Part shown: piece after piece, positions 9,113 to 17,782 of the stretch | How positions within the stretch are numbered: the first letter of the stretch is position 1 | Layout: every line of letters begins with the position of its first letter | Origin: SABI01 sp963663665 | Lineage (GTDB): Bacteria; Spirochaetota; Spirochaetia; Sphaerochaetales; Sphaerochaetaceae | DNA length: 64,000 bases | Direction: 5' to 3' | Assembly (NCBI GenBank): GCA_963663665.2 | Contig: CAXXKP010000001.1 | Coordinates: forward strand, 248,001 to 312,000 | The notes under the pieces: generated by a model | The model's input: the letters and a program-made list of their open reading frames with translations, nothing else | Told to the model about the DNA's origin: nothing | Databases searched by the model: none | Translations under genes and position numbers: made by a program

Positions 9113-10369
9113 TTACTCAATATATGATGCGATTACAAGAGCACCATTATGGCCACCAAAGCCTAGGGACTCACTTAGTGTATATCGTATAGACCCATAT
9201 TGTCCTTTGTTGGGAACATAATCAAGGTCACATTCGGGATCTTTTTCCTCTAAATTCAGTGTACATGGAAAAAATTGATCTCTTAAAGCTAATAAACAGA
9301 CAATAGCCTCAACAGCTCCTGCCGCTCCTACAAGATGACTTGTCATTGATTTAGTTGATGAGACTTTAAGTTTGTATGCATGTTCTTTAAATGCGAGTTT
9401 AATTGCCTTTGTCTCCATCAAATCATTCGCTTCAGTACTCGTTCCATGGGCATTGATATAATCTATTTGATCATAAGTTATTCCCGCCTCATTCATAGCT
9501 TTCGTCATTGCTTTTGCAGCACCCACACCCTCAGGGTTAGGAGCTGTAAGATGATAAGCATCGTTGGTCATTCCATAACCGAGAATTTCTCCAAAAATTG
9601 GAGCATTTCTTTTTTTAGCAGATTCAAGTTCTTCTAAGATTAGAATTCCAGCACCTTCACCCATAATAAAGCCATCTCTATTTTTATCGAAAGGTCTACA
9701 AGCTTTCTCTGGAGTATCATTATAAGAGGTAGAAAGAGCGTGTATTCTACAAAATCCTGCAATTGCTAAACGAGTAATTCCCCCTTCAGTGCCACCTGTT
9801 ATTGCGGTATCTACAATTCCGTGTTTTATAGCTTGAAAGGCAGCTCCGATTGCATCTGTTCCGGAAGCACAGGCTGTTACTGTTGTATGACAAGGACCTG
9901 TAATACCATATTTTATCGAAATATTTCCTGCAGCCTCATTCGAAATGAGTTTTGGAATAGTAAGAGGAGCTACTGCTCTTGGACCTTTAAGGAATAGTTT
10001 TTCCAAATTCTCTTCTACTACTTCAAAGCCTCCTATCCCATTACCGATATAAACACCAGTCCGATCTGGATCATACCCACCCTCACCATTTTTACCCAAC
10101 TTAGCCATATTCATTGCTTCAGAAGTACTATAGAGGGCAAATGTTGTGAAATCTGCTACCGACCGAATCTCTTTTTTGTCAAGAACATCTGTGGGGTCAA
10201 AGTCTCGTATTTGACCTGCAATCTTAGCAGGATAATCTGTTGAATCAAAGCGGGTTAAAGGCCCTACTCCACTTACACCATTTTTAATATTCTGCCAGAA
10301 TTCATCGACTCTCTTTCCTAATGGGTTAACCGTACCCATCCCAGTTACTACTACTCGTCTTTTATCCAT
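9113..10369 (-). CDS. fabF: 3-oxoacyl-ACP synthase II
   Basis: A 418-residue condensing enzyme of the KAS II family. Active-site Cys is C167 in TACASGTDA; the two catalytic histidines are in NAHGTSTEAND and TSHLVGAAGAVEA. It elongates acyl-ACP with malonyl-ACP. The ATG follows GAGGT at about 9 bases. It lies 13 bases after fabG. The acpP gene that often sits between fabG and fabF is absent. Confidence 0.95.
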   Translation of the reverse strand: MDKRRVVVTGMGTVNPLGKRVDEFWQNIKNGVSGVGPLTRFDSTDYPAKIAGQIRDFDPTDVLDKKEIRSVADFTTFALYSTSEAMNMAKLGKNGEGGYDPDRTGVYIGNGIGGFEVVEENLEKLFLKGPRAVAPLTIPKLISNEAAGNISIKYGITGPCHTTVTACASGTDAIGAAFQAIKHGIVDTAITGGTEGGITRLAIAGFCRIHALSTSYNDTPEKACRPFDKNRDGFIMGEGAGILILEELESAKKRNAPIFGEILGYGMTNDAYHLTAPNPEGVGAAKAMTKAMNEAGITYDQIDYINAHGTSTEANDLMETKAIKLAFKEHAYKLKVSSTKSMTSHLVGAAGAVEAIVCLLALRDQFFPCTLNLEEKDPECDLDYVPNKGQYGSIRYTLSESLGFGGHNGALVIASYIE

Positions 10370-10382
10370 GATTTATTTACCT

Positions 10383-11105
10383 CTACATTACCATTCCACC
10401 ATCAACACACAACACTTGTCCTGTGATGTAGGCGGCATCATCAGATGCGAAAAAGGCTACAACGTTTGCTATTTCTTCAACTTGACCAATTCTCTTTAAC
10501 GGGATACTTGCGATTAAGTTCTCCTTTATAGAAGAAGGAATTGCATCACTCATATCTGTCTCAATGAATCCAGGAGCAATCACATTGACTCTTACATTTC
10601 TACTACTTAATTCTTTTGCTAAACTCTTAGAGAACCCGATAAGGCCAGCTTTAGAGGCAGAATAATTAGTCTGCCCCCCATTACCGCTCACCCCAACAAT
10701 CGAAGATATATTAATAATTGAGCCACTATGTTGTTTAGCCATCACTCTACTCACTGCTTTACATACTAAGAAAGCAGCTCTAAGGTTCACATTAAGAACC
10801 TCATCCCAGGCTTCAATTGATAACCTCATAATAAGGTTATCTTTTGTAATTCCTGCATTATTCACAACGACATCGACACGACTTGTTACAGAAAAAAATT
10901 GTTTTATTCCCTGTTCAACCGATTCAGGATTACCCATATCAACTTCGATATGATGTGAGTGAACTATTTCATCTCCTTTTGTTCTTGAGAAATAGAATAC
11001 TTCATATCCATCCTTTATCAAACGGGTTACTATTGCCTTCCCAATTCCTCTTGATCCACCTGTAACAAGTGCCCTCTTCTCGTAATATTGGTTCTCGCTA
11101 TTCAT
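10383..11105 (-). CDS. fabG: 3-oxoacyl-ACP reductase
   Basis: A 240-residue short-chain dehydrogenase. NADPH-binding TGGSRGIG is at about 15-22, NNAG at 82-85, and the catalytic set is S135, Y148 and K152 (NYSASK), at the same spacing as E. coli FabG. It reduces 3-oxoacyl-ACP. It overlaps the end of fabD by 8 bases, consistent with translational coupling in the fab operon. Confidence 0.94.
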   Translation of the reverse strand: MNSENQYYEKRALVTGGSRGIGKAIVTRLIKDGYEVFYFSRTKGDEIVHSHHIEVDMGNPESVEQGIKQFFSVTSRVDVVVNNAGITKDNLIMRLSIEAWDEVLNVNLRAAFLVCKAVSRVMAKQHSGSIINISSIVGVSGNGGQTNYSASKAGLIGFSKSLAKELSSRNVRVNVIAPGFIETDMSDAIPSSIKENLIASIPLKRIGQVEEIANVVAFFASDDAAYITGQVLCVDGGMVM

Positions 11106-12045
11106 TGATTACTTCCTTTTCAATCTTCTCCATATATTCAACACTTCCACTAGGATAACATGTAACCTGTGTGGAACGAAATAATCCAGTCAATACAGTG
11201 TTAGGCCCTACCTCAATTGCTTTAATTGTAGGATAAAGAACTTCTATTTCTTTTACTATTGCACTCCATCTCACAGGAGAGATGAGTTGTTGAGCTAATA
11301 ACTCTTTAGCTTCAGCCGTGCTTTGGATTTTTTTTGCATGAACATTTGAGTAAACGGCAATCTTCGGCATATAAAAAGAGTGTTTCTGAATAATCTCTTC
11401 GAATTCTTTCTTTGCTTCAATCATCAATGGAGTATGAAAAGGACCGGACACTTTTAATGGAATGATTCTCTTCGCACCCTTCTCCTTTAAAAGTGGTTCA
11501 ACCTCACTAAGAGCGGAGAATAACCCAGAGACAACAACTTGAGTAGCACTATTATCATTAGCGGCATACAGGTGGTTAATTCCTGATTCTTTAATAATAG
11601 CATCAACTTGTTCAAAAGGAAGGCCTATAACAGCTGCCATCCCAATATTACCCAATTCACGTTGAACTATCATTGCATGACGTGCCATGATAGTTCCTCT
11701 ATCCCATACAAGGGAAAAAAGCGATTCATCACTAAGAATTGAGGCTTCCTTGTAAGCGCTGAGCTCTCCTAACGAGAAGCCTGAGACTGCTAAAGGCGCA
11801 ATATTCATCTGATGTAAAACTATCGAACAGGCTCTATTGATGAGCGTAATAAGCACTTGAGTATTATGGGTCTGTTGTAGATCCTCACTACTACCTGAGT
11901 GGAGCATCTTATACAAATCAACATGAGTGATATCGCTAGCGAGGGTAAACAAATCCTTCACACTTTTGTATTTCTCATAGAGATCGAGCCCCATGAGCGG
12001 GAATTGTGCTCCTTGGCCAGGAAAGACTCCAATATATGCTACCAT
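11098..12045 (-). CDS. fabD: malonyl-CoA:ACP transacylase
   Basis: A 315-residue acyltransferase that moves malonyl from CoA to ACP. N-terminal FPGQGAQ is at about 8-14; the nucleophile is S91 in GFSLGE and the catalytic histidine is H204 in GPFHTPLM. Overlaps fabH by 7 bases and fabG by 8. Confidence 0.94.
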   Translation of the reverse strand: MVAYIGVFPGQGAQFPLMGLDLYEKYKSVKDLFTLASDITHVDLYKMLHSGSSEDLQQTHNTQVLITLINRACSIVLHQMNIAPLAVSGFSLGELSAYKEASILSDESLFSLVWDRGTIMARHAMIVQRELGNIGMAAVIGLPFEQVDAIIKESGINHLYAANDNSATQVVVSGLFSALSEVEPLLKEKGAKRIIPLKVSGPFHTPLMIEAKKEFEEIIQKHSFYMPKIAVYSNVHAKKIQSTAEAKELLAQQLISPVRWSAIVKEIEVLYPTIKAIEVGPNTVLTGLFRSTQVTCYPSGSVEYMEKIEKEVINE

Positions 12046-13022
12046 TTTAAGAGATTCCCTCCGTACGTAAGACCAGCTCCAAAACCGACAGTAATGATTC
12101 TCATCCCTCTCTTTAATAGATTCTGACGATTCATATCATCAAGGGCTATAGGAATTGATGCTGCAGAGGTATTTGCATAGTTCTCAATATTCATGAAAAA
12201 TTTACTCTCATCAATACCAAGTCTTTTAGCAGCCGCTTGAATGATTCGAGAATTTGCTTGGTGAGGGACGATCCAATCAATCTCATCAATAGTTAGATTA
12301 TTTCTTTCAATGAGTTCTATAATAGTCTCTTTCACAACTTTTACTGCAAAATTATATACAGCTCTTCCATCCATATGCAAAAACTTCTCATTACCATTCC
12401 TATCAGCTGTCCCACCAGAAGGAATAGAAAGGTAAGAAGAACCGCTCCCTTTAGCGTGTAGTACACTATCAATAATACCACTCTCTTGATTTTCGTTCTT
12501 TGAAAGCAGTGCAACCCCTGCACCATCTCCGAATAAGACGCATGTATTCCTGTCCGTCCAGTCTGTTACAGCTGATAATTTCTCTACCCCGAATACTGCA
12601 ACATTTTGCAGATCCCCTCTGTGCATAAGAGCGTCGGCTATTTCAAGTGCGTAGATAAACCCAGTACACCCTGCAGCGACATCAAAGGCTAGAATTTCAT
12701 CAAGTCCGAGCTTATCTTGAATTACACACGCAGTAGAAGGAAATCCAATATAATCAGAAGTTGCAGTTGCGACGATTATCGCATCAATATCAGTCACCTT
12801 AATACCTGAATTCTTAACAAGTGCTTCAACCGCCTTTACTGCTAAGTCACTCGTTGCTACTTCAGCTTCGGCTATATGTCGATTCTTAATTCCTGTATGA
12901 CTAAAAATCCATTCATCATTCGTTTCTACAAGATGTGCTAAATCATCATTACTAACCATCTTAGGGGGAACATATGATCCTACTGCCTTTATATATGTAT
13001 TCATTGGTCTATTCTTTTTCAA
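12039..13022 (-). CDS. fabH: 3-oxoacyl-ACP synthase III
   Basis: Starts fatty-acid synthesis by condensing acetyl-CoA (or a branched primer) with malonyl-ACP. 327 residues; C119 in AAGCTGF, His in VPHQANSRI (about 253) and Asn in NYANTSAASIP (about 283) form the KAS III triad. I keep the TTG start at 13022 because AGGAG lies 9 bases before it; the in-frame ATG six codons later has only a weak purine tract. First gene of the six-gene fab operon, divergent from accB. Confidence 0.94.
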   Translation of the reverse strand: MKKNRPMNTYIKAVGSYVPPKMVSNDDLAHLVETNDEWIFSHTGIKNRHIAEAEVATSDLAVKAVEALVKNSGIKVTDIDAIIVATATSDYIGFPSTACVIQDKLGLDEILAFDVAAGCTGFIYALEIADALMHRGDLQNVAVFGVEKLSAVTDWTDRNTCVLFGDGAGVALLSKNENQESGIIDSVLHAKGSGSSYLSIPSGGTADRNGNEKFLHMDGRAVYNFAVKVVKETIIELIERNNLTIDEIDWIVPHQANSRIIQAAAKRLGIDESKFFMNIENYANTSAASIPIALDDMNRQNLLKRGMRIITVGFGAGLTYGGNLLKW

Positions 13023-13095
13023 TATAGATTTCTCCTATCCATCTTTATATAGGTTTGAATTGCTTTTTTCCTATATTTTACATTTTTTGATATTT

Positions 13096-13109
13096 TGTCA
13101 ATATTGACA
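13096..13109. promoter_or_regulatory. 14-bp palindrome holding both divergent -35 elements (fabH and accB)
   Basis: TGTCAATATTGACA is a perfect palindrome. Its right half supplies TTGACA for accB and its left half supplies TTGACA for fabH on the other strand. Minus-strand -10 candidates are AAATAT (13073-13078) or TAAAAT (13075-13080). A protein bound here would cover both promoters. Confidence 0.55.
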
Positions 13110-13132
13110 CGATATTAACACATTGTTATTAT
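13104..13132 (+). promoter_or_regulatory. promoter of the accBCDA operon
   Basis: -35 TTGACA (13104-13109), spacer exactly 17, -10 TATTAT (13127-13132). Near-consensus. The predicted leader before accB is about 45 bases. Confidence 0.7.
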
Positions 13133-13183
13133 ATTTTCTAGAGGCTTATAGCCAATTCCACACCAAGCAATTAGGAGTGAATG

Positions 13184-13597
13184 ATGGAAACAACAGAAAT
13201 ACAAAAAATTATAGATTTACTACATTCTGCAGATATCAACGAGATTGAATACCGAGAAAAAGACATCTACATAAGAGTAAGAAAAGATGCTCCACCGGTT
13301 GGCAAAATAGTAGAATCATCACAACCTATTGAAGTAAAGAAAATGACAAAAAATAGCAACAGTGTCATAAAAAGCCCAATCGTTGGTACTTTCTACAGAA
13401 CACCTTCCCCTGATTCACCGCCATATGTGGAAAAGGGAAGTAAGGTTAAAAAGGGTGATACCCTATGTACGCTAGAGGCAATGAAATTAATGAATCAGTT
13501 AGTTGCAGAATTTGATTGTGAAATAGTCTCCATTCTTGTAGACCAAGCTACTCTTGTTGAGTATGACCAGCCCCTCTTCGAGGTTAAGCCTTTATGA
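13184..13597 (+). CDS. accB: acetyl-CoA carboxylase biotin carboxyl carrier protein
   Basis: About 137 residues. The C-terminal biotinyl domain has the modified lysine in LEAMKLMNQL (about K101); the residue after the lysine is Leu rather than the more common Met. A flexible linker (about 35-60) joins a short N-terminal helix region to the domain. Two adjacent ATGs exist; the second (13184) is 6 bases from AGGAG and is preferred over the first at 3 bases. It overlaps accC through ATGA. Confidence 0.93.
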   Translation: METTEIQKIIDLLHSADINEIEYREKDIYIRVRKDAPPVGKIVESSQPIEVKKMTKNSNSVIKSPIVGTFYRTPSPDSPPYVEKGSKVKKGDTLCTLEAMKLMNQLVAEFDCEIVSILVDQATLVEYDQPLFEVKPL

Positions 13598-14925
13598 TTA
13601 AATCTGTGTTTATAGCAAATCGAGGTGAAATCGCTGTCAGAATAATTAGAGCAGCGAAAGATTTACATATTCACACGGTTCTTGGGTATTCAACAGCTGA
13701 TAAAGACTCACTTGCTTACCGTATGGCGGATGAGAAAGTCTGTATTGGTGGACCTATGAGCAACACTAGTTATTTAAATATGAGTAATATTATCAGTGCT
13801 GCCCTCGTCAGTAAGTGTGATGCAATTCACCCTGGAGTTGGTTTTCTTAGTGAGAACGCTGACTTCGCAGAGAAAGTTACATCATCAGGTCTACTATTTA
13901 TTGGCCCAGATGCAAAAACAATCCGCCTTTTAGGGGACAAAATCACTTCCAGAAATGTAGCCATCTCTTCTGGGGTTCCTATAACACCAGGGTCTACAAA
14001 AGAAGTCGTAAGTATTGAAGAGGCTGTTCTTGTAGCAAAAGATATAGGATACCCTGTGATGCTTAAAGCATCAGCCGGAGGCGGCGGACGAGGAATCCGT
14101 ATCGTAAGGAGTGAGAAAGAACTTTCTCATGCTCTTACAATCAGCAAAACAGAAGCTATGAGTTTTTTTGGAAATGACGCTGTTCATATTGAGAAGTACC
14201 TTGATCATCCTCGTCATGTTGAAGTACAGCTTATTGGCGATGGAAAAGGTTTTGCTCTCCATTTAGGAGAAAGAGATTGTAGCGTTCAGCATAACCATCA
14301 AAAACTTATTGAAGAGTCTCCAAGTACCGTTATCACGAGTGACATGCGCAAAAGCATGGGCGATGATGCTGTACGTCTCTTTCAAGATTTGAAATACAAG
14401 GGTGCTGGAACTGTCGAATTTCTTGTTCAAGATAATGCCTACTACTTTATGGAAGTAAATGCCAGAGTACAGGTAGAACATCCAGTTACCGAATTGATTA
14501 ATTTTGTAGATATTATAAAAGAACAATTTCTCATTGCATCCAATGAAAAAATGAGTATAACATCTTCCCTTTCCTCAATTGACTCTCATGCAATCGAGTG
14601 CAGAATTAATGCCTCAAATGCAGGAACTATTAAGAACCTTCACCTCCCTTTAGGCCCATGGGTGAGAGTAGATACTCATATCTTTAATGGATATACCGTT
14701 ACACCCTATTATGATGCACTTTTAGCTAAGATTATTGTGCATACTACAGAGAGACAAGATAGTATAGATGTGATGATTAGAGCACTTGAGGAGTTCCAGA
14801 TTGAAGGTGTTAAAACGAATAAAGAGGAACAACTACAGATTCTAAAAAGTAAACAGTTTAGATCTGGCAAGTTCAATACACAACTATATGAGCAGTTATT
14901 TCCTAAAACAGAGGCAAAAAAATGA
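13594..14925 (+). CDS. accC: acetyl-CoA carboxylase biotin carboxylase subunit
   Basis: A 443-residue ATP-grasp enzyme that carboxylates the biotin on AccB. Landmarks: N-terminal ANRGEIAVRIIRA, HPGVGFLSENADFA, ATP loop KASAGGGGRGIRIV, and EVNARVQVEHPVTE near 288-301. Family length. ATG overlaps the accB stop by 4 bases and its own stop overlaps accD by 4 bases: a tightly coupled operon. Confidence 0.96.
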   Translation: MIKSVFIANRGEIAVRIIRAAKDLHIHTVLGYSTADKDSLAYRMADEKVCIGGPMSNTSYLNMSNIISAALVSKCDAIHPGVGFLSENADFAEKVTSSGLLFIGPDAKTIRLLGDKITSRNVAISSGVPITPGSTKEVVSIEEAVLVAKDIGYPVMLKASAGGGGRGIRIVRSEKELSHALTISKTEAMSFFGNDAVHIEKYLDHPRHVEVQLIGDGKGFALHLGERDCSVQHNHQKLIEESPSTVITSDMRKSMGDDAVRLFQDLKYKGAGTVEFLVQDNAYYFMEVNARVQVEHPVTELINFVDIIKEQFLIASNEKMSITSSLSSIDSHAIECRINASNAGTIKNLHLPLGPWVRVDTHIFNGYTVTPYYDALLAKIIVHTTERQDSIDVMIRALEEFQIEGVKTNKEEQLQILKSKQFRSGKFNTQLYEQLFPKTEAKK

Positions 14926-15707
14926 AAACAAAACTAACCTGTCCTTCTTGCCATAGAGAATTCGATCAAGATGTACTTAAAAATTACATGATGGTATGTC
15001 CTAAATGTAATTTCCATCATCGTTTATGTCCTACTGATAGAATTGCTACTATTGTCGACACTGGTTCTTTTAAAGAATTTGAAGATGATTTCTCTGCAAC
15101 AAATCCTATGGAACTTGCAGGTTATGATGAAAAACTTGCCCAAAATAGAGATAAATCCTCTATTAATGAAGCTGTTGTTACAGGGAAATGTGCTATTGAT
15201 AATCAAGAGGCTGTACTCGCTGTAATGAGTTTTGATTTTATGGGTGGTTCCATGGGCTCTGTGGTAGGAGAGAAAATAACACGTGCTATGATAGAAGGAG
15301 CCTTAGACGGAATTCCTGTCATCATTTTTAGTGCTAGTGGTGGAGCAAGAATGCAGGAAGGAATTTTCTCACTTATGCAGATGGCTAAAACCAGTAGTGC
15401 TGCAGCATTATTAGAAAGAACACATACTCCCCTATTCATGGTACTCACGCATCCAACAACTGGAGGAGTCACAGCATCATTTGCGATGTTAGGAGATGTT
15501 ATCCTCGCTGAACCTGGTGCCCTTATCGGGTTTGCAGGACCCAGAGTGATCGAAGGAACTATTGGACAAACCCTGCCTGAAGGGTTCCAAAGCGCAGAAT
15601 TCCAATTGGAAAAAGGTTTTATTGATGCAATAATCCCTCGAGAAAGGATGAAAAGTACACTCTCTTTTCTAATCAAGACCCACAAAAAAGGAAATTGTAA
15701 TGAGTAA
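14922..15707 (+). CDS. accD: acetyl-CoA carboxylase carboxyltransferase beta subunit
   Basis: A 261-residue crotonase-fold subunit with an N-terminal four-cysteine zinc finger (CPSC...CPKC, about 8-29). Oxyanion and CoA-binding segments appear as SASGGARMQEGIFSLMQMAK and GGVTASFAMLGD. It is about 40 residues shorter than E. coli AccD, mostly at the C-terminus, but the core is complete. With AccA it transfers the carboxyl group from biotin to acetyl-CoA. Confidence 0.94.
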   Translation: MKTKLTCPSCHREFDQDVLKNYMMVCPKCNFHHRLCPTDRIATIVDTGSFKEFEDDFSATNPMELAGYDEKLAQNRDKSSINEAVVTGKCAIDNQEAVLAVMSFDFMGGSMGSVVGEKITRAMIEGALDGIPVIIFSASGGARMQEGIFSLMQMAKTSSAAALLERTHTPLFMVLTHPTTGGVTASFAMLGDVILAEPGALIGFAGPRVIEGTIGQTLPEGFQSAEFQLEKGFIDAIIPRERMKSTLSFLIKTHKKGNCNE

Positions 15708-16635
15708 TGGACAACCAAAAGAACTCTATACCAGTGTAGATATTATGGAGGAACTCGCAAGTAATGCATTGCAGAACAAAGAGAGATCTAGTTGGGAATG
15801 TGTCCTCCTCTCTCGGAAAACAGACCGTCCAGGGGCTTCATACTATATTAATCATATGTGCGATGATTTCATGGAAATCCATGGAGATCGCTACTTTGGT
15901 GATGACAAGGCAATGCTTACTGGTATAGGAACAATTAATGGAAGAGCTATTACTTTCATTGGGAACAGAAAAGGGTCAAATCTAAAAGAAAATATAGATT
16001 TTAATTATGGAATGAGTAATCCTGAAGGATATAGAAAAGCTCTACGTGTTGCAAAGCAGGCAGAAAAATTTCATCGTCCTATTGTTTGTTTCATTGACAC
16101 TCCAGGGGCCTATCCAGGACTTGGTGCAGAGATGAGAGGAATAGGAGAAGCAATCGCAAGAAATCTCAAAGAATTTAGTATGCTCAAAGTACCAGTTTTA
16201 TCTTTCATCATTGGAGAAGGAGGAAGTGGTGGTGCACTCGGTATTGGAATAGGTGATAAACTCTATATGCTTGAAAACGCGGTTTACTCAGTTATAACTC
16301 CAGAAGGGTTCGCTTCTATTCTGTTAAGAGATGCATCTAAGGCAAAAGAAGCTGCAGAAGCAATGAAGATGACAAGTCGAGACCTAAAGCGATTTAATAT
16401 CATACATGACATCATTCCAGAGGCCCCTCAAGGAGCACACACCGATCCGCAGTTTACCTGCAAAGCGATAAAAGAGACTATTGAGAGAGATCTGTCAGTA
16501 TTATGTGGAAAATCTTATGATAATCTTGTTCGTTACAGAATCAGAAAGATTAGATCGATTGACGCGCATCTTCAAATTAAAACTCAAGATGTATCAACAA
16601 AACTCTTGGAAGTTTTTACGAGGATGAAAGATTAA
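15700..16635 (+). CDS. accA: acetyl-CoA carboxylase carboxyltransferase alpha subunit
   Basis: A 311-residue partner of AccD. Core motifs are visible: RPIVCFIDTPGAYPGLGAE, FIIGEGGSGGALGIG and YSVITPEGFASILLRDA. The start overlaps accD by 8 bases. It is the last gene of the acc operon and meets the convergent unknown gene with a 4-base overlap. Confidence 0.95.
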   Translation: MSNGQPKELYTSVDIMEELASNALQNKERSSWECVLLSRKTDRPGASYYINHMCDDFMEIHGDRYFGDDKAMLTGIGTINGRAITFIGNRKGSNLKENIDFNYGMSNPEGYRKALRVAKQAEKFHRPIVCFIDTPGAYPGLGAEMRGIGEAIARNLKEFSMLKVPVLSFIIGEGGSGGALGIGIGDKLYMLENAVYSVITPEGFASILLRDASKAKEAAEAMKMTSRDLKRFNIIHDIIPEAPQGAHTDPQFTCKAIKETIERDLSVLCGKSYDNLVRYRIRKIRSIDAHLQIKTQDVSTKLLEVFTRMKD

Positions 16636-17759
16636 AAGCTTCTATTTCGTTTAAGAATACTAGGGCGATGTCCTTTAAGTCTCCACACACGACTCGTTTC
16701 TTCGAGATCATCATAGAGTTCAGTGAATCGGGTCACTTCATCAATTGCGTGAAAGCTGAGCCCATATTCATTAAGTAGTTCTATAACATCTTGAAAATCT
16801 TCTCCAACGACACAGGCATCACTTATTTGCTGCATCAGGTATTGTATCTCTGTTTGTTCGTCAAGAGGAAATGTACGTAAGAAATCAATCATAGATTGTG
16901 CTGCAGGAGATGATTTATCATATGGAGTCGAGAAGAATTGCCGTAACTCATCAAAAGTCGGGGTATAGTATGAAACATCTTTCACATCTAAGAGAAATTC
17001 CTCTACCTCGTCTGTCGTATCGAAATAGGTGCTAATAATATTCTCATCCTCATACCACCAAAATATTTGTGTTCCATTAAGATGGGTTAACTCATCACCA
17101 ATCATCATTGGGGTAAGAGTTTCCTCTTCATATTTATTCCACACAATAGCAGCTTGGTCTATATCCAACACACCATAGAGATTTGATAAACTCACAGCGT
17201 ACGAATCAAGTCTTTCATGCAGATAAGCCTTCTTAAAAGTTTCCTCATCTATTAAAGACGTAATATATTCTTGAAGTTCTGTAGGGACAACAATAAAAAC
17301 CTTATTATTGAAGTAATAAAGGAAAGTAAATCCTAAATGTGTGATATGAGAGATCTCCATCAATTGGACATCTTTAAGCTCAAGAATAAAGGTCTTTTCT
17401 TCCACAAATCTATTAAGAAATCGTAAATTAGTCGTTGGAAGGTACTCAAGCCTGCTACTAAAACGATCTATAATATGGTCTTTTAAACGTAAAACAATTT
17501 CTTTCTTTTTAAGAGAAGAGGGGACCGAGAGACCATGTTCTTTTGTCATCTGAAGAAGAACATCCTTTGTAAAAGTAAGGAGGCATTCTTCTAATGCAAA
17601 GATAGGATGGCTATGAATAGCTACCTCTTTTAATAATTCAGTATTTATATGATCTTCAACCTTTAAGATATTCTCAAGGAATTCATGTGTAAACACAGAT
17701 GTTTTCTTTGGAGAGGAATTTAAAGTCTGTGATATCTCTTTCTCAAAATCTTCATTCAT
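16632..17759 (-). CDS. hypothetical protein coupled to DUF4954 gene
   Basis: About 375 residues, soluble, acidic, with no cysteine-rich or membrane segments; I do not recognise the family. A short helix-extended-helix stretch (LLQMTKEHGLSVPSSLKKKE, roughly residues 75-95) looks like SAP/Rho-N type nucleic-acid-binding repeats, but this is weak. The longest frame starts at TTG 17789, overlapping the upstream gene by 7 bases, without a Shine-Dalgarno; I prefer ATG 17759, which also has only a weak one, implying translational coupling to the DUF4954 gene. Confidence 0.6.
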   Translation of the reverse strand: MNEDFEKEISQTLNSSPKKTSVFTHEFLENILKVEDHINTELLKEVAIHSHPIFALEECLLTFTKDVLLQMTKEHGLSVPSSLKKKEIVLRLKDHIIDRFSSRLEYLPTTNLRFLNRFVEEKTFILELKDVQLMEISHITHLGFTFLYYFNNKVFIVVPTELQEYITSLIDEETFKKAYLHERLDSYAVSLSNLYGVLDIDQAAIVWNKYEEETLTPMMIGDELTHLNGTQIFWWYEDENIISTYFDTTDEVEEFLLDVKDVSYYTPTFDELRQFFSTPYDKSSPAAQSMIDFLRTFPLDEQTEIQYLMQQISDACVVGEDFQDVIELLNEYGLSFHAIDEVTRFTELYDDLEETSRVWRLKGHRPSILKRNRSF

Positions 17760-17782
17760 ATCTTGAATGTAACACAATAGTT

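Noticed and set aside
15203..15718. 171-residue frame opposite accD
   Set aside because: It mirrors the well-supported accD gene and has no recognisable family or ribosome site.
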